Assembly (NCBI GenBank): GCA_965222725.1
Contig: OZ244969.1
Coordinates: forward strand, 3,782,001-3,846,000
DNA length: 64,000 bases
Direction: 5' to 3'
DNA from: GCA-2748575 sp965222725
Lineage (GTDB): Bacteria; Pseudomonadota; Gammaproteobacteria; Pseudomonadales; Ketobacteraceae
The notes under the pieces: model-generated
What the model was told of the DNA's origin: nothing
Databases searched by the model: none
Seen by the model: only the letters and a program-made list of their open reading frames with translations
Made by a program: the position numbers and the translations under genes
Shown: positions 25,794-34,714 of the stretch, in pieces
Position numbering within the stretch: position 1 is the stretch's first letter
Layout: each line of letters starts with the position of its first letter

Positions 25794-27461
25794 TTAGTCC
25801 TGACTGCGCTTGGCCCACCACATTAAAAACAAATACCACTGTATGCTGAAGGTGGACAGTGCCAGGCCTATAAGACCAAGAATGGAAAAGCCCCACAGTT
25901 GCGGACCGGCAGGCACCAGTAAAAACAAGGCCGACACCAGCAGGTAACAGCAGGCAATGGCAATCTGGGTCTGGCGAAAGCGCTGGTTTTCAAAACGCTT
26001 GGCCCAGCGTTCCACCTGGGCTTTGTCCCAGGCGGCAGTTTGCATTACCGTGTGCCTTTGCGGTAATTCGGGCTTGGGCTCCTCGTAGAGTTTGTCCACG
26101 ATATTCAGGGCGCGAACACCCAGCTTTTTGGCGAGATTGGTGGGGCTGTAACGGGTTTTTCCCCATTGCTTGATGAGCGGTTCCGCTTCGGTCATTAAAT
26201 CAAATTTGGGATTTAACAAACGGCCAAAGCCTTCCAGGGTAATGCAGGCTTTGGAAAACAGGGCTATGTCCGGTGGCAACTGAATATCGTAATTGCGCAG
26301 TATGGCGGTGCAGTCGGTAATCATCTGAGGGATATTCAGTTCACTGAGCGACAGCCCGTAATATTGCTGAATAAAATCTTCCGCCTCGCCGGACAGGGCA
26401 TCAAAATCAATATCGGTATCGGCCCATTCCACTAGCACGGCCGCTGCGCCCGGCGCATCCTGCAACACGATGTGCCGGGTTAACTTCATTAACTGTTCGC
26501 GGCGGGCGTTGGACAGTTTGCCCACCATGCCAAAGTCCAGCATGGCTATCCGGTTCTTGGGTAAGACCAGAAAATTACCGGGGTGTGGATCGGCATGGAA
26601 AAAACCATCCATCAGCATGGTTTGCCAGGCTATCTTGGCGCCGCGGTGGGCGATGATTTTGGGATCCAGCCCATTGCGCTTCAGCTCAGTAATGTTTTTT
26701 GCGGGAATGCCTTTTACAAATTCCTGCACGTTCAAATCTTCGCAGGTCCATTCCCAGTACACTTTGGGAATTTTGACATAGGGGATATGTTTCAGTGACT
26801 CGGCAATCCGTTCTGCGTTTTTACTTTCAATACTGAAATCCAGCTCCCGCAGCAGCGACTTTTCAAATTCTTTAACAATATCCACCGGGCGATAGCGGCG
26901 CATTTCCACCGACTGGCTTTGCGCCAGTTTTGCCAGGTGCTGTACCAACCGCATATCGGATTCAATTTTTTCCCGGATACCGGGCTTGCGGATTTTCAGC
27001 ACTACCTGATCGCCATTAAAGAGTGTGGCGCGGTGCACCTGCGCCATGGAAGCAGTGCCTAGTGGGCTGGGATCAATATAACGAAACACTTCTTTATTGG
27101 GCTTGCCCAGGGAGTTGTCGATCTGGGGAATCAGGGAATCCAGCGGCATGGAGGTGTTTTCGTCCTGGAGCTTTTCAAATTCCTCAATCCATTCCGGAGA
27201 AAACAGATCCACCCGGGTGGCCAGTATCTGCCCCAGCTTGATAAAGGTGGGTCCCATTTCCTCCATGGCCTTGCGGGCCCGCTCCGGTGGTTCCAGCGAC
27301 AGGAATTCATCAGGCATGTGATAGCGCAACAGCTTGCCGGCTTTTTCCATGCTTTCGGCCAGCCCCATACGGCGGATCATGTCGCCAAACCCGTACTTAA
27401 TCAGAATGTTAACGATTTCGTTAAGGCGTCTCAGGTCTTTGCCGGTTTTCAGAATATCCAT
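25794..27461 (-). CDS. ABC1/UbiB-type atypical kinase
   Basis: 555 aa. ABC1/ADCK/UbiB family motifs: KLGQ within GPTFIKLGQILATR, the Ala-rich loop GTASMAQVHRA, lysine in VVLKIRKPG, catalytic HADPHPGNFLVLP and metal-binding DFGMVGKLSN. Two membrane helices lie at the C-terminus (IACCYLLVSALFLLVPAG and FSILGLIGLALSTFSI). Members support ubiquinone synthesis or lipid homeostasis through ATPase activity. It has no ubi neighbours, so it may be a paralogue of the housekeeping UbiB. It ends 8 bp from the convergent AraC gene. Confidence 0.9.
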   Translation of the reverse strand: MDILKTGKDLRRLNEIVNILIKYGFGDMIRRMGLAESMEKAGKLLRYHMPDEFLSLEPPERARKAMEEMGPTFIKLGQILATRVDLFSPEWIEEFEKLQDENTSMPLDSLIPQIDNSLGKPNKEVFRYIDPSPLGTASMAQVHRATLFNGDQVVLKIRKPGIREKIESDMRLVQHLAKLAQSQSVEMRRYRPVDIVKEFEKSLLRELDFSIESKNAERIAESLKHIPYVKIPKVYWEWTCEDLNVQEFVKGIPAKNITELKRNGLDPKIIAHRGAKIAWQTMLMDGFFHADPHPGNFLVLPKNRIAMLDFGMVGKLSNARREQLMKLTRHIVLQDAPGAAAVLVEWADTDIDFDALSGEAEDFIQQYYGLSLSELNIPQMITDCTAILRNYDIQLPPDIALFSKACITLEGFGRLLNPKFDLMTEAEPLIKQWGKTRYSPTNLAKKLGVRALNIVDKLYEEPKPELPQRHTVMQTAAWDKAQVERWAKRFENQRFRQTQIAIACCYLLVSALFLLVPAGPQLWGFSILGLIGLALSTFSIQWYLFLMWWAKRSQD

Positions 27462-27655
27462 ACTGCGGTGGTTTCCCAGGTGATAGTTTTCGTTGCAAAT
27501 CAGTTTATTGCAGTATTTCGTTGGTGTCGAATCCGGCTTTGGCGGGGGGGGTAGGTAGCTAACGTGAGGAGGCGAGTGATGACAGATAGTTGTGACGGCG
27601 TTTTACAGAGCATGGTCTAAAATATAGTCAGTAGGTCGGATCCTGGAGTCTCCCC

Positions 27656-28783
27656 ATGAATTATCATCTGGATGCCCTGAGCGCATTGTCGGACAGTGGT
27701 ACTGTCAGTGAAAAACTGGCGGTGCTGCACGATGCCGTGCGGGAACAACACCCCTTTATTTCCCGTATTGCGGTGGCGTTACATGATGCCTCTACCGATT
27801 CCGTGCGTACCTTTGCCTTCAGTTGCGATGGCGAATCGCCGCTCCACGTGTATGAGGCACGACTGTCGGAATGTGGTTCTCTGAATGAGGTGGCCCGTGA
27901 CCGCTCCCCCCGGGTGGTGAATAATTTTGCGGAATTTGAGCATAGTGAGCAGGCCCATTCCCAGGCAATGCTCAACGCGGGGTACCGTTCCAGCTATACC
28001 TTGCCAATGGTGTGGGAGGAACATTTTTTCGGGTTTGTGTTTTTTAATTCCAAACTGCCGGACGTGTTTACCGAGCGGGTATTGGCAGATCTGGATGTGA
28101 TTGCTCATATGGTGACGTTGCTGGTGTACAACGAGCGCTCCCGGGTCAGAACCTTGCTGGCTACCATTAAATCGGCGCTGGATATGACCCATTCACGGGA
28201 TCCGGAAACCGGCACCCATATCGAACGCATGTCCCGCTATGCCCGCCTTATCGCCCGGGAAATGGCCCTGTTAAAAGGGCTGGACGAAGCCTTTGTAGAG
28301 CACGTGTATCTGTTCGCACCCTTGCACGATATCGGCAAGATTCGTATTCCCGACAGTATTCTGCTGAAGGAGGGTAAGCTCACCGACGAAGAGTTTGCCA
28401 TTATGAAAACCCACTCCGAAGCGGGGAAAGCGTTGATCGACAAGCTGCTGGACAACTATGGGTTGGGTGGCGTTACTCACATTGACATGCTGAAAAATAT
28501 TGTGCTTTTTCACCACGAAGCCATGGATGGAAGCGGATATCCCAACCAGATCAAGGGAGCTGAAATACCGCTGGAATCCCGCGTGGTGTCTGTTGCGGAT
28601 ATTTTTGATGCCCTTACCAGTCAGCGACCTTACAAAAAAGCCTGGAGCAATGATGAGGCATTTAACAAGCTGGATGAGTTGGGAAAAAGCAAAATTGATC
28701 CGCAATGTGTGGCGGCGTTGAAAAAGCATCGTAACGAAATAGAGCGGATTCAGTCACAGTATCAGGAAAATCCCTTTGGTTAG
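27656..28783 (+). CDS. GAF plus HD-GYP cyclic di-GMP phosphodiesterase
   Basis: 375 aa. An N-terminal GAF-like sensor (about 1-165) precedes an intact HD-GYP domain: THIERMSRYARLIAREM, the HD pair in PLHDIGKI (H224, D225), and HHEAMDGSGYP (H286, H287, and GYP at 294-296). These residues bind the di- or tri-iron centre that hydrolyses cyclic di-GMP. No membrane segment, so it is a cytoplasmic sensor; the ligand is unknown. GGAG precedes the ATG. Contrast the degenerate HD-GYP protein at 39.4-40.7 kb. Confidence 0.9.
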   Translation: MNYHLDALSALSDSGTVSEKLAVLHDAVREQHPFISRIAVALHDASTDSVRTFAFSCDGESPLHVYEARLSECGSLNEVARDRSPRVVNNFAEFEHSEQAHSQAMLNAGYRSSYTLPMVWEEHFFGFVFFNSKLPDVFTERVLADLDVIAHMVTLLVYNERSRVRTLLATIKSALDMTHSRDPETGTHIERMSRYARLIAREMALLKGLDEAFVEHVYLFAPLHDIGKIRIPDSILLKEGKLTDEEFAIMKTHSEAGKALIDKLLDNYGLGGVTHIDMLKNIVLFHHEAMDGSGYPNQIKGAEIPLESRVVSVADIFDALTSQRPYKKAWSNDEAFNKLDELGKSKIDPQCVAALKKHRNEIERIQSQYQENPFG

Positions 28784-28857
28784 TCATTTCTTCGTTTTCT
28801 TGCTTTTGTGATTTCATTTACGATAATAGCCGTTCCGTTTCGAAAAAAATAAGTATT

Positions 28858-29469
28858 ATGAAATTAGAACTAGACGCGCTGAATACTCAAGACCCGGAAG
28901 ACAAAAGTCGCCAGAATATTTTAGACAAAGCAAGAGAGCTGTATCTGGAATTCGGATTACGTCGGACTTCCATGGACGATGTGGCCAAACGGGCGGGTAT
29001 GGGGCGCGCCACTCTGTATCGTCGTTATTCCGACAAGGGCCAGCTGTTTCTGGCGGTGATTGCCCGGGATGTACAGTCCAATCTGGTGGCGATCGAGCGT
29101 GCAATCCAGACATCGGAAAACTATCTTGAAGGCCTGTTGGACGCTTTTGTTCTGGGTGTTCGTCTGATTGAGGAAAACCCGCTGTTGACGCGGCTCCTGG
29201 AAACGGAGCCTGACGACATCCTGCCGTTCCTGACCCAGAAATTCGATGGCATCATGACCTTCTCCCGTGCCTATATCGCAGAGCGCATTGCCAAGGGCCA
29301 GAAGCGCGGCGATATCCGTCAGGATCTGGATGGCAACCTGCTGGCAGAGATGATGATCCGCATGATTCAGTCCTTGATGCTGACTCCCGAAGGTCTGGTC
29401 CGTGCCTCGGACGAGACCAGCGTCCGGGACCTGTGCAATAAATTTTTCCGGCCTTTGTTGCAACCCTGA
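28858..29469 (+). CDS. TetR/AcrR-family regulator
   Basis: 203 aa. N-terminal helix-turn-helix: RTSMDDVAKRAGMGRATLYRRYSDKGQLF, then a helical ligand-binding domain typical of TetR. The ribosome site is weak. It lies directly upstream of, and collinear with, the MpaB operon, separated by a promoter whose -10 box is buried in a 26-bp palindrome. This makes it the natural repressor of that operon, sensing a hydrophobic or acyl ligand. The link is inferred from position. Confidence 0.9.
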   Translation: MKLELDALNTQDPEDKSRQNILDKARELYLEFGLRRTSMDDVAKRAGMGRATLYRRYSDKGQLFLAVIARDVQSNLVAIERAIQTSENYLEGLLDAFVLGVRLIEENPLLTRLLETEPDDILPFLTQKFDGIMTFSRAYIAERIAKGQKRGDIRQDLDGNLLAEMMIRMIQSLMLTPEGLVRASDETSVRDLCNKFFRPLLQP

Positions 29470-29605
29470 GCACTTTGCTTTCCCCTGAAGAAATTCTTAT
29501 AAACTCTTTTAAAACAATAGCTTAATAGCTTTCTGCCTGATCGGTCCCACAGAGGAACCGCCAGGCTGTGCGCTGTCTGTGTGGTTAAAATTTTCCCGGC
29601 TCCTA

Positions 29606-29647
29606 TTGCAATAAGAAACAGTGAGACATATAGTTCTATATGTCTCA
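29606..29647 (+). promoter_or_regulatory. Promoter and 26-bp palindromic operator of the MpaB operon
   Basis: TTGCAA (29606-29611) and TATAGT (29629-29634) are 17 bp apart, a good sigma70 arrangement. A perfect inverted repeat spans 29622-29647: 12-bp arms (TGAGACATATAG on the left) around a TT centre. The -10 element lies within it, so a bound dimer would exclude RNA polymerase. The palindrome's size fits a TetR operator and the regulator gene is immediately upstream. Confidence 0.8.
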
Positions 29648-29708
29648 TGTGGTGTTTTGAATAACCTGTTTCCATAACAAGAAATGCAATGAAGTGAAGG
29701 GGGAGAGA

Positions 29709-30614
29709 ATGTCTGCGCAAAAACAGCTTCCGAAACCATTAGGGCCGGAATCCTATACCTGGCAAAACTTTGGGTCCTATCTGTTTCATCTGATGCTGCC
29801 ACAGGCGTTTATTCTGCAAAGCGCACATCCGGTGATTGATGCTGCTGTGGGTAAAGATAAAAAGTACAAGCATGATCCCTGGGGTCGCGCAAAAAACTCC
29901 ACCAAATTATTATGGCCAGTGGTTTACTCACGCCCGGAAAAAGCCATTGATATGGGTGTATCCCTGCGGGAACTGCACCGGGAAATAAAAGGCGTTGATA
30001 AAAAAGTGCAGCGCTATTTTGCACTGGATCCCGAAGCTTACGCCTGGGTTCATCTGACCGGATTCGATGCAACCCTTCGTATGTACCAGTATTTTGGTCA
30101 ACCTGTCAGTGAAGAAAAAAGAAAGGTGTTGTTTGAAGAGTGGCAGCAGATGGGTCATATGCTGGGAGTCGATCCCCGGCAGATACCGGATACTGAAGCC
30201 GAGTACTGGGAAAAATTCAACGACATTATCGAAAATCGCTTGATCTATGGTGATGTTATTCGAGACCTGTTGAGCCCGGATCATTTCCAGAGTTATCCGC
30301 CTCCACCTGATGCCAGGTTTATGCCCAAAGGCTTATGGAAAGTACTGAACTGGTTGCCGGGACTGTTTTTTCACAAGATTTCCCTGTTGACGCTGCCGGA
30401 GAATTTCCGCTCCCGGTTCGGGATCCGGGTGACCCGTACCGAACAGGTCATGTTCAGGGTTTTTGCGGCGGTAGTGAAAGTGGTTTATCCCTGGATGCCG
30501 GAATCCATGCGTTTTATTCCGCTGGCGCATCGCGCTATTCAGGATGCGAGAAAACATCCTGACGCTTATCAGGTATCGGATGAACAACTGAGTGATCAGG
30601 CCGTCAGCGCCTGA
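29709..30614 (+). CDS. MpaB/DUF2236 heme oxygenase-like protein
   Basis: 301 aa from the ATG at 29709 (GGGGGAGA upstream; an in-frame GTG at 29694 lacks a site). DUF2236 family, which includes latex-clearing protein Lcp and the fungal MpaB oxygenase that cleaves prenyl chains. Visible signatures: LPQAFILQSAHPVIDAAV near residue 35, a conserved Arg/Lys-rich stretch, LHREIKG, and YAWVHLTGFDATLRMY, whose His is conserved in the family. No signal peptide, so it is cytoplasmic or membrane-peripheral. First gene of an operon with an acyl-CoA ligase, a lipoprotein of the same family and an FMN protein. Substrate unknown, probably a long-chain or prenyl lipid. Confidence 0.85.
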   Translation: MSAQKQLPKPLGPESYTWQNFGSYLFHLMLPQAFILQSAHPVIDAAVGKDKKYKHDPWGRAKNSTKLLWPVVYSRPEKAIDMGVSLRELHREIKGVDKKVQRYFALDPEAYAWVHLTGFDATLRMYQYFGQPVSEEKRKVLFEEWQQMGHMLGVDPRQIPDTEAEYWEKFNDIIENRLIYGDVIRDLLSPDHFQSYPPPPDARFMPKGLWKVLNWLPGLFFHKISLLTLPENFRSRFGIRVTRTEQVMFRVFAAVVKVVYPWMPESMRFIPLAHRAIQDARKHPDAYQVSDEQLSDQAVSA

Positions 30615-30649
30615 TAAAAACAATAACAAGAACACAGGAAGGTTTTGCA

Positions 30650-32362
30650 ATGACTCACCAGCGCCCTTGGTTAGCCACTTACGACTCCCTTGGATTATCC
30701 TGGAATGAAATCCCCGAACTACCGGAAAAGACCCTTTCCGACTATATACGGGATCATGCAGATCAGTTTGGTGATCGTGTGGCACTGTATTTTTCAGGCC
30801 GGGAAATTACCTACAAGCAATTGAATCAATGTGCCGACTCTTTTGCCATTTGCCTGAAACAGCAGGGGATTAACGCTGGTGATGTCGTTGCAGTTCAAAT
30901 GCCCAACACGCCCCAATATGTAGTTGTATTGGTGGCCGCTGCCAGGGTTGGCGCAGTTGTTACCAGCGTTTCGCCGCTATTGACGCAGCGGGAAACTCTG
31001 GCGCAGCTGGAGGATTCCAGTGCGTCGGCCATGGTAATGATTGACAGCCTGTTTAAATCCAACGGCAGGCAACTTCTGGAGGCAAGCGGCGGACTCAAGC
31101 ATATCTGGGTATCCTCACTGTTCGATATGCTGGAACAGGCCGACGCGCAACAGGCCGTGTCGCAGCTCGAAGGGGTGCTGCGGCAGGAAGGCGGTCCGGT
31201 TTCGTCGCTTGCCTTTGCTTTACAAACGCCCGTTACGTCGCCCGTGGACGAAGCAGTTTCCATGGATGCCGTGCTTTATCTGCAATACACGGGGGGAACC
31301 ACCGGCAAAGCCAAGGGCGCCCAGCTTACCTCACGCAATCTGTTGATCAATAATGTGCAGGCCAATCTCTTCTATGGCTATCGTCTGGGTCAGGAAACAG
31401 TCGCTTCAGCCTTTCCGTTTTTTCACATCGGCGGTGTTGCCGTGCTGTTGAACGCACTGCGCACTGCCGCTAATTTTTTGGTGATTCCGGACCCGCGTAA
31501 TATTGATGACTATTGTGCTGCGATGGAGCGTTTTACGCCTACTGTATTGGCCAATGTACCCACCCTGTATCAGATGCTGATGGCCAGCGAGCGGTTCCGT
31601 GCACTGGATTTCAGTCAGTTGCGTATGGCCATATCCGGTGCCGCACCCTTTCCGGAAGAGCAGATCAGGCAGCTGGAATCCATCATCGGTAAAAACAAGT
31701 ACTGTGAAGTTTACGGCATGACGGAAACCAGCCCGGTACAAACCCTGAATCCGGCAGAAAGGTTCAAGCCCGGTTTTGTGGGTGTGCCTTTACCGGGAAC
31801 GGACTTGCGTATTGTTGACCCCAAGGATCCGAAGCTGGAAATGCTTATGGGTGAACCGGGCGAAGTGGCAGTCGCTGGTCCACAGGTAATGCAGGGTTAC
31901 CTGGGTTCGGATGAAGCCAACAAAAAAGCGCTGGTTGAGCTGGACGGCAAAATCTGGATGCTGACCGGCGATGTGGGTTTTCTGGATAACGACGGTTATC
32001 TGAAAATCTGCGACCGCAGTAAAGACATGCTGATTGTGGGTGGCTACAAGGTGTTTTCTGTTGAAGTGGAAAACAAACTGCAGGAGCTGCCGTTTGTTGC
32101 CATGAGTGCAGTGGTGGGTACACCCGACAGCAAGCGCCCGGGCAATGACGTGGTCAATCTGTTTGTGCAGCCGGAAGCCGATCCCGGTATATCCGAGCAG
32201 GCCATGAAGAACCAGATACTGGCGTTTTGCCGGGAAAATATGGCGCCGTATAAAGTACCGAAAGTGGTGGAATTTATTAATGCATTGCCACTGACTTCTG
32301 TAGGAAAAATTAATAAAAAAGAACTACGCACGATGGCTCAAGCCCAGTGCGAACCTGCTTAA
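30650..32362 (+). CDS. Long-chain fatty-acyl-CoA ligase-like enzyme
   Basis: 570 aa AMP-forming synthetase. ATP-binding P-loop-like motif YTGGTTGKAKGAQLT, adenylation motif YGMTETSPVQ, TGDVGFLDNDGYLKICDRSKDM, and the catalytic Lys near the C-terminus in PLTSVGKINKKELR. It would activate a carboxylate to acyl-AMP and then acyl-CoA. AGGAAGG precedes the ATG. It lies 35 bp after the first MpaB gene and 13 bp before the lipoprotein gene, in one transcript. In this setting it may activate the acid left by oxidative cleavage of the MpaB substrate; that is inference. Confidence 0.9.
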   Translation: MTHQRPWLATYDSLGLSWNEIPELPEKTLSDYIRDHADQFGDRVALYFSGREITYKQLNQCADSFAICLKQQGINAGDVVAVQMPNTPQYVVVLVAAARVGAVVTSVSPLLTQRETLAQLEDSSASAMVMIDSLFKSNGRQLLEASGGLKHIWVSSLFDMLEQADAQQAVSQLEGVLRQEGGPVSSLAFALQTPVTSPVDEAVSMDAVLYLQYTGGTTGKAKGAQLTSRNLLINNVQANLFYGYRLGQETVASAFPFFHIGGVAVLLNALRTAANFLVIPDPRNIDDYCAAMERFTPTVLANVPTLYQMLMASERFRALDFSQLRMAISGAAPFPEEQIRQLESIIGKNKYCEVYGMTETSPVQTLNPAERFKPGFVGVPLPGTDLRIVDPKDPKLEMLMGEPGEVAVAGPQVMQGYLGSDEANKKALVELDGKIWMLTGDVGFLDNDGYLKICDRSKDMLIVGGYKVFSVEVENKLQELPFVAMSAVVGTPDSKRPGNDVVNLFVQPEADPGISEQAMKNQILAFCRENMAPYKVPKVVEFINALPLTSVGKINKKELRTMAQAQCEPA

Positions 32363-32375
32363 AGGGGGAACAAGT

Positions 32376-34040
32376 ATGTTGCCAGGGACTGTGATTAATC
32401 TGCAAAAAGGTGTTGCCTTTACCGTGGCCTTGTTTCTTCAGGCCTGCTCAATGATGCCGGAAAAAGAATTTGTGCCTGTGGATCCGGAAATGCTGGTGGA
32501 ATGGTCGGTGGAAGGCGCCGTGGAAATTGAAAACCAGGACACCGATGAAGAAGCGCATTTTCTGTTTGAAAACCTGGATGGCAATCTGCGCCTGGTCATT
32601 CATCCGAATGAACCAGTGGAACCGCTGGCGGCTCAATTAAAAGCGCAAGAGGGTGCAACCGGCAACCGTTCTGATGTGGAAAGCAATGATGTGGAAAGTA
32701 ATGATGCCAGCGCCAGTCGCTTTCTGCAGGATCTGACAGCCATGGTGCCTATGGATCACTTAAACTACTGGCTGCGTGCCTTGCCGGTGAGTGGTGAAGC
32801 AGAAATCAGAACGAATGATGAGAATCAGGTGGAGTCCATAAAGGAGCTGGATTGGGAAGTTACCTACGACAGCTTTATGCAGTTGGATCAGTATTCTCTG
32901 CCGGATGAACTAACACTGCGTGGCCCCAAGGGCGAAGTGCGAATCGGCGTGGTGCGTGGTGAAACCGGCTTTATCAGCAGCCCTTGCCCGGGAACGCCGG
33001 AAAGCTACGGCATTGACGAATCCGCTGTGAGTGAAGCAGCACCGGCGGATGTGGTAGAGCGCCTGGTTCCCAGTGATGACTCTGCACCTTTACCACGCTG
33101 GATTGACGACAAGGCATTTTGCCGCCAGCTGATTAAAGTGCACGGTAAGGTGCCGGATCCCCGTATTGGTTTATACGGTCCGGATTCCATGATGTGGCGT
33201 TTGTCTGGTCCTCTGGCTCCCGGTGGTATGGGGGCAGGCCGTGCGCTGTTGCTACAAACTGCTCATCCCTGGATTACCGCCGGTATCGATGATCATTCCA
33301 TTGTGCGTTATGACCCGGTGGAAAGGGCCCGTCGTACGGCGGTGAATGTGTCTACCATGGTGTTTGGCAGTATGCCACAAGTGATGCGTTCCGCTCATAA
33401 AGTGCATAAAACCCACGAAGAAATCAAAGGCAGGATTCCTTATCACGCCGGTGCTTTTGATCGTGGTTCGGAATATCGAGCTAATGAAATTAACGCCATG
33501 ATCTGGGTGCATGCCACACTGTGGGATACGCTGGTGTTAATGTACGAACAACTGGAGGAACCGCTCACCCAGGAAGAGAAAGAACGTTTCTATGAAGAAA
33601 CCAAGCTCTTTGCCATGTTGTTCGGTATTCCGGAAAGTGCGTTGCCCAGAGACTGGAATGAATTCATGGCTTATAACGAAGCCATGTGGAACAGTGCGCA
33701 GTTAACGGTAACGCGTAACGCCCGAGTACTGAAGGAAGACCTGTTCACGCCCAAATCCATCTGGCTGATGTTCCCATTGTGGATACAGGAAATGGTCACC
33801 ACCGCCAGTTTGCCGCCCAGAATCCGTGAAGGTTATGGCATGGAGTACGATACCTGGGAGAAATTCAACAACGCCTGGTTAATGGCGAGCGCCAAACTCA
33901 CCAGCTGGATGCTGCCGGATATGCTGGGTACCAATGCGATCAAGCACGAAGCCAGGGCACGGCTTAAAGGCGAGCGCGTGGGTGCTTATCACCAGATGGT
34001 AATTGAATCATTTCTGGGCACCGAACGTCTGGTCAACTGA
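32376..34040 (+). CDS. Outer-membrane lipoprotein: LolB-like domain fused to MpaB/DUF2236 domain
   Basis: 554 aa. A lipoprotein signal peptide ends in the lipobox LQAC (C24), with Ser at +2, consistent with outer-membrane sorting. Residues about 41-195 look LolB-like: VEWSVEGAVEIE strand, VPMDHLNYWLRALPVSGEAEI, an LDWEVTYDSF strand and LPDELTLRGPKGEVRIGVV, in the order seen in LolB. The loop between carries the repeat DVESNDVESND. A Pro-rich linker leads to a full MpaB/DUF2236 domain (about 262-540) with ALLLQTAHPWITAGI, THEEIKG and MIWVHATLWDTLVLMYEQ. I do not recall this fusion being described. It is probably an outer-membrane-attached heme oxygenase whose LolB-like barrel binds a lipid substrate. 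Confidence 0.8.
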   Translation: MLPGTVINLQKGVAFTVALFLQACSMMPEKEFVPVDPEMLVEWSVEGAVEIENQDTDEEAHFLFENLDGNLRLVIHPNEPVEPLAAQLKAQEGATGNRSDVESNDVESNDASASRFLQDLTAMVPMDHLNYWLRALPVSGEAEIRTNDENQVESIKELDWEVTYDSFMQLDQYSLPDELTLRGPKGEVRIGVVRGETGFISSPCPGTPESYGIDESAVSEAAPADVVERLVPSDDSAPLPRWIDDKAFCRQLIKVHGKVPDPRIGLYGPDSMMWRLSGPLAPGGMGAGRALLLQTAHPWITAGIDDHSIVRYDPVERARRTAVNVSTMVFGSMPQVMRSAHKVHKTHEEIKGRIPYHAGAFDRGSEYRANEINAMIWVHATLWDTLVLMYEQLEEPLTQEEKERFYEETKLFAMLFGIPESALPRDWNEFMAYNEAMWNSAQLTVTRNARVLKEDLFTPKSIWLMFPLWIQEMVTTASLPPRIREGYGMEYDTWEKFNNAWLMASAKLTSWMLPDMLGTNAIKHEARARLKGERVGAYHQMVIESFLGTERLVN

Positions 34041-34045
34041 TTGCC

Positions 34046-34615
34046 ATGGTAGTCACTACAATTCGTTGGTGCTGTAGTTGTGTCAAGTGTTGTGTAAAGT
34101 GTTGTGTCATGTTGCTGGGTTGGTGGGTGGCTTTTCCCGGCCTGGCCCAGGGCATACCACAGATTATTCACCTTGAGCGCGATGAATTTGTCGCAATGGC
34201 GTTTCCCGCCACCGAGCCGCAACGCTCTCTGTTGCGGCTCAAGGGCGATCTACCGCAAAAACTCAATGCAATTCTGGGCCACGAATACCGTGGGCGCAGG
34301 ATTCGCTACTGGCGCGCTCAGGATACAACCGCCTGGGTGTTTGATGAGATTGGCAAGGAAATGCCTATCACTATCGGTGTGGCAGTGCGTAAAGGCGAAA
34401 TCTTTCTGGTCAAAATTCTGGTATACCGGGAGGAGCGAGGCGGTGAAGTGCATCAGCCGTTCTTTACCCGACAGTTTCACCAGGCCCGCCTGGATTCAGG
34501 GCTGCATCTGACCCAAACCATTGATGGCATTACCGGCGCCACCCTTTCCGTTCAGGCGGTTACCCGCATTGCCCGCATGGCGCTTTATCTGGATGGGCTG
34601 GTACAACAGCCCTGA
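34046..34615 (+). CDS. Exported FMN-binding domain protein
   Basis: 189 aa. The C-terminal half is an FMN-binding domain as in RnfG/NqrC/NosR, with the flavinylation motif DGITGATLS; the Thr of GAT (about T166) would carry covalent FMN attached by ApbE in the periplasm. The hydrophobic N-terminus acts as an export signal, but starts with an odd Cys-rich run, CCSCVKCCVKCCVMLLGWW. The in-frame ATG at 34109 would give a shorter leader without it. It starts 5 bp after the lipoprotein gene, so it likely belongs to the MpaB operon as a periplasmic electron carrier. No apbE is visible in the window. Confidence 0.82.
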   Translation: MVVTTIRWCCSCVKCCVKCCVMLLGWWVAFPGLAQGIPQIIHLERDEFVAMAFPATEPQRSLLRLKGDLPQKLNAILGHEYRGRRIRYWRAQDTTAWVFDEIGKEMPITIGVAVRKGEIFLVKILVYREERGGEVHQPFFTRQFHQARLDSGLHLTQTIDGITGATLSVQAVTRIARMALYLDGLVQQP

Positions 34616-34637
34616 TCCTGTCTGAATTCCTTAACGC

Positions 34638-34669
34638 TTGACTCTTGTCCTTACTCCAGGGTTTACATT
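34638..34669 (+). promoter_or_regulatory. MerR-type promoter with 20-bp spacer
   Basis: TTGACT (34638-34643) and TACATT (34664-34669) are separated by 20 bp instead of 17. The spacer contains an imperfect inverted repeat (ACTCTTGTCC / ACTCCAGGGT), as in promoters untwisted by MerR-family activators. The gene it drives encodes a ZntR-like regulator, so autoregulation is likely. Confidence 0.8.
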
Positions 34670-34714
34670 AGTCTGAACAAGCCCAGATCATGTAAACGAC
34701 AGACAGGTAAACCC

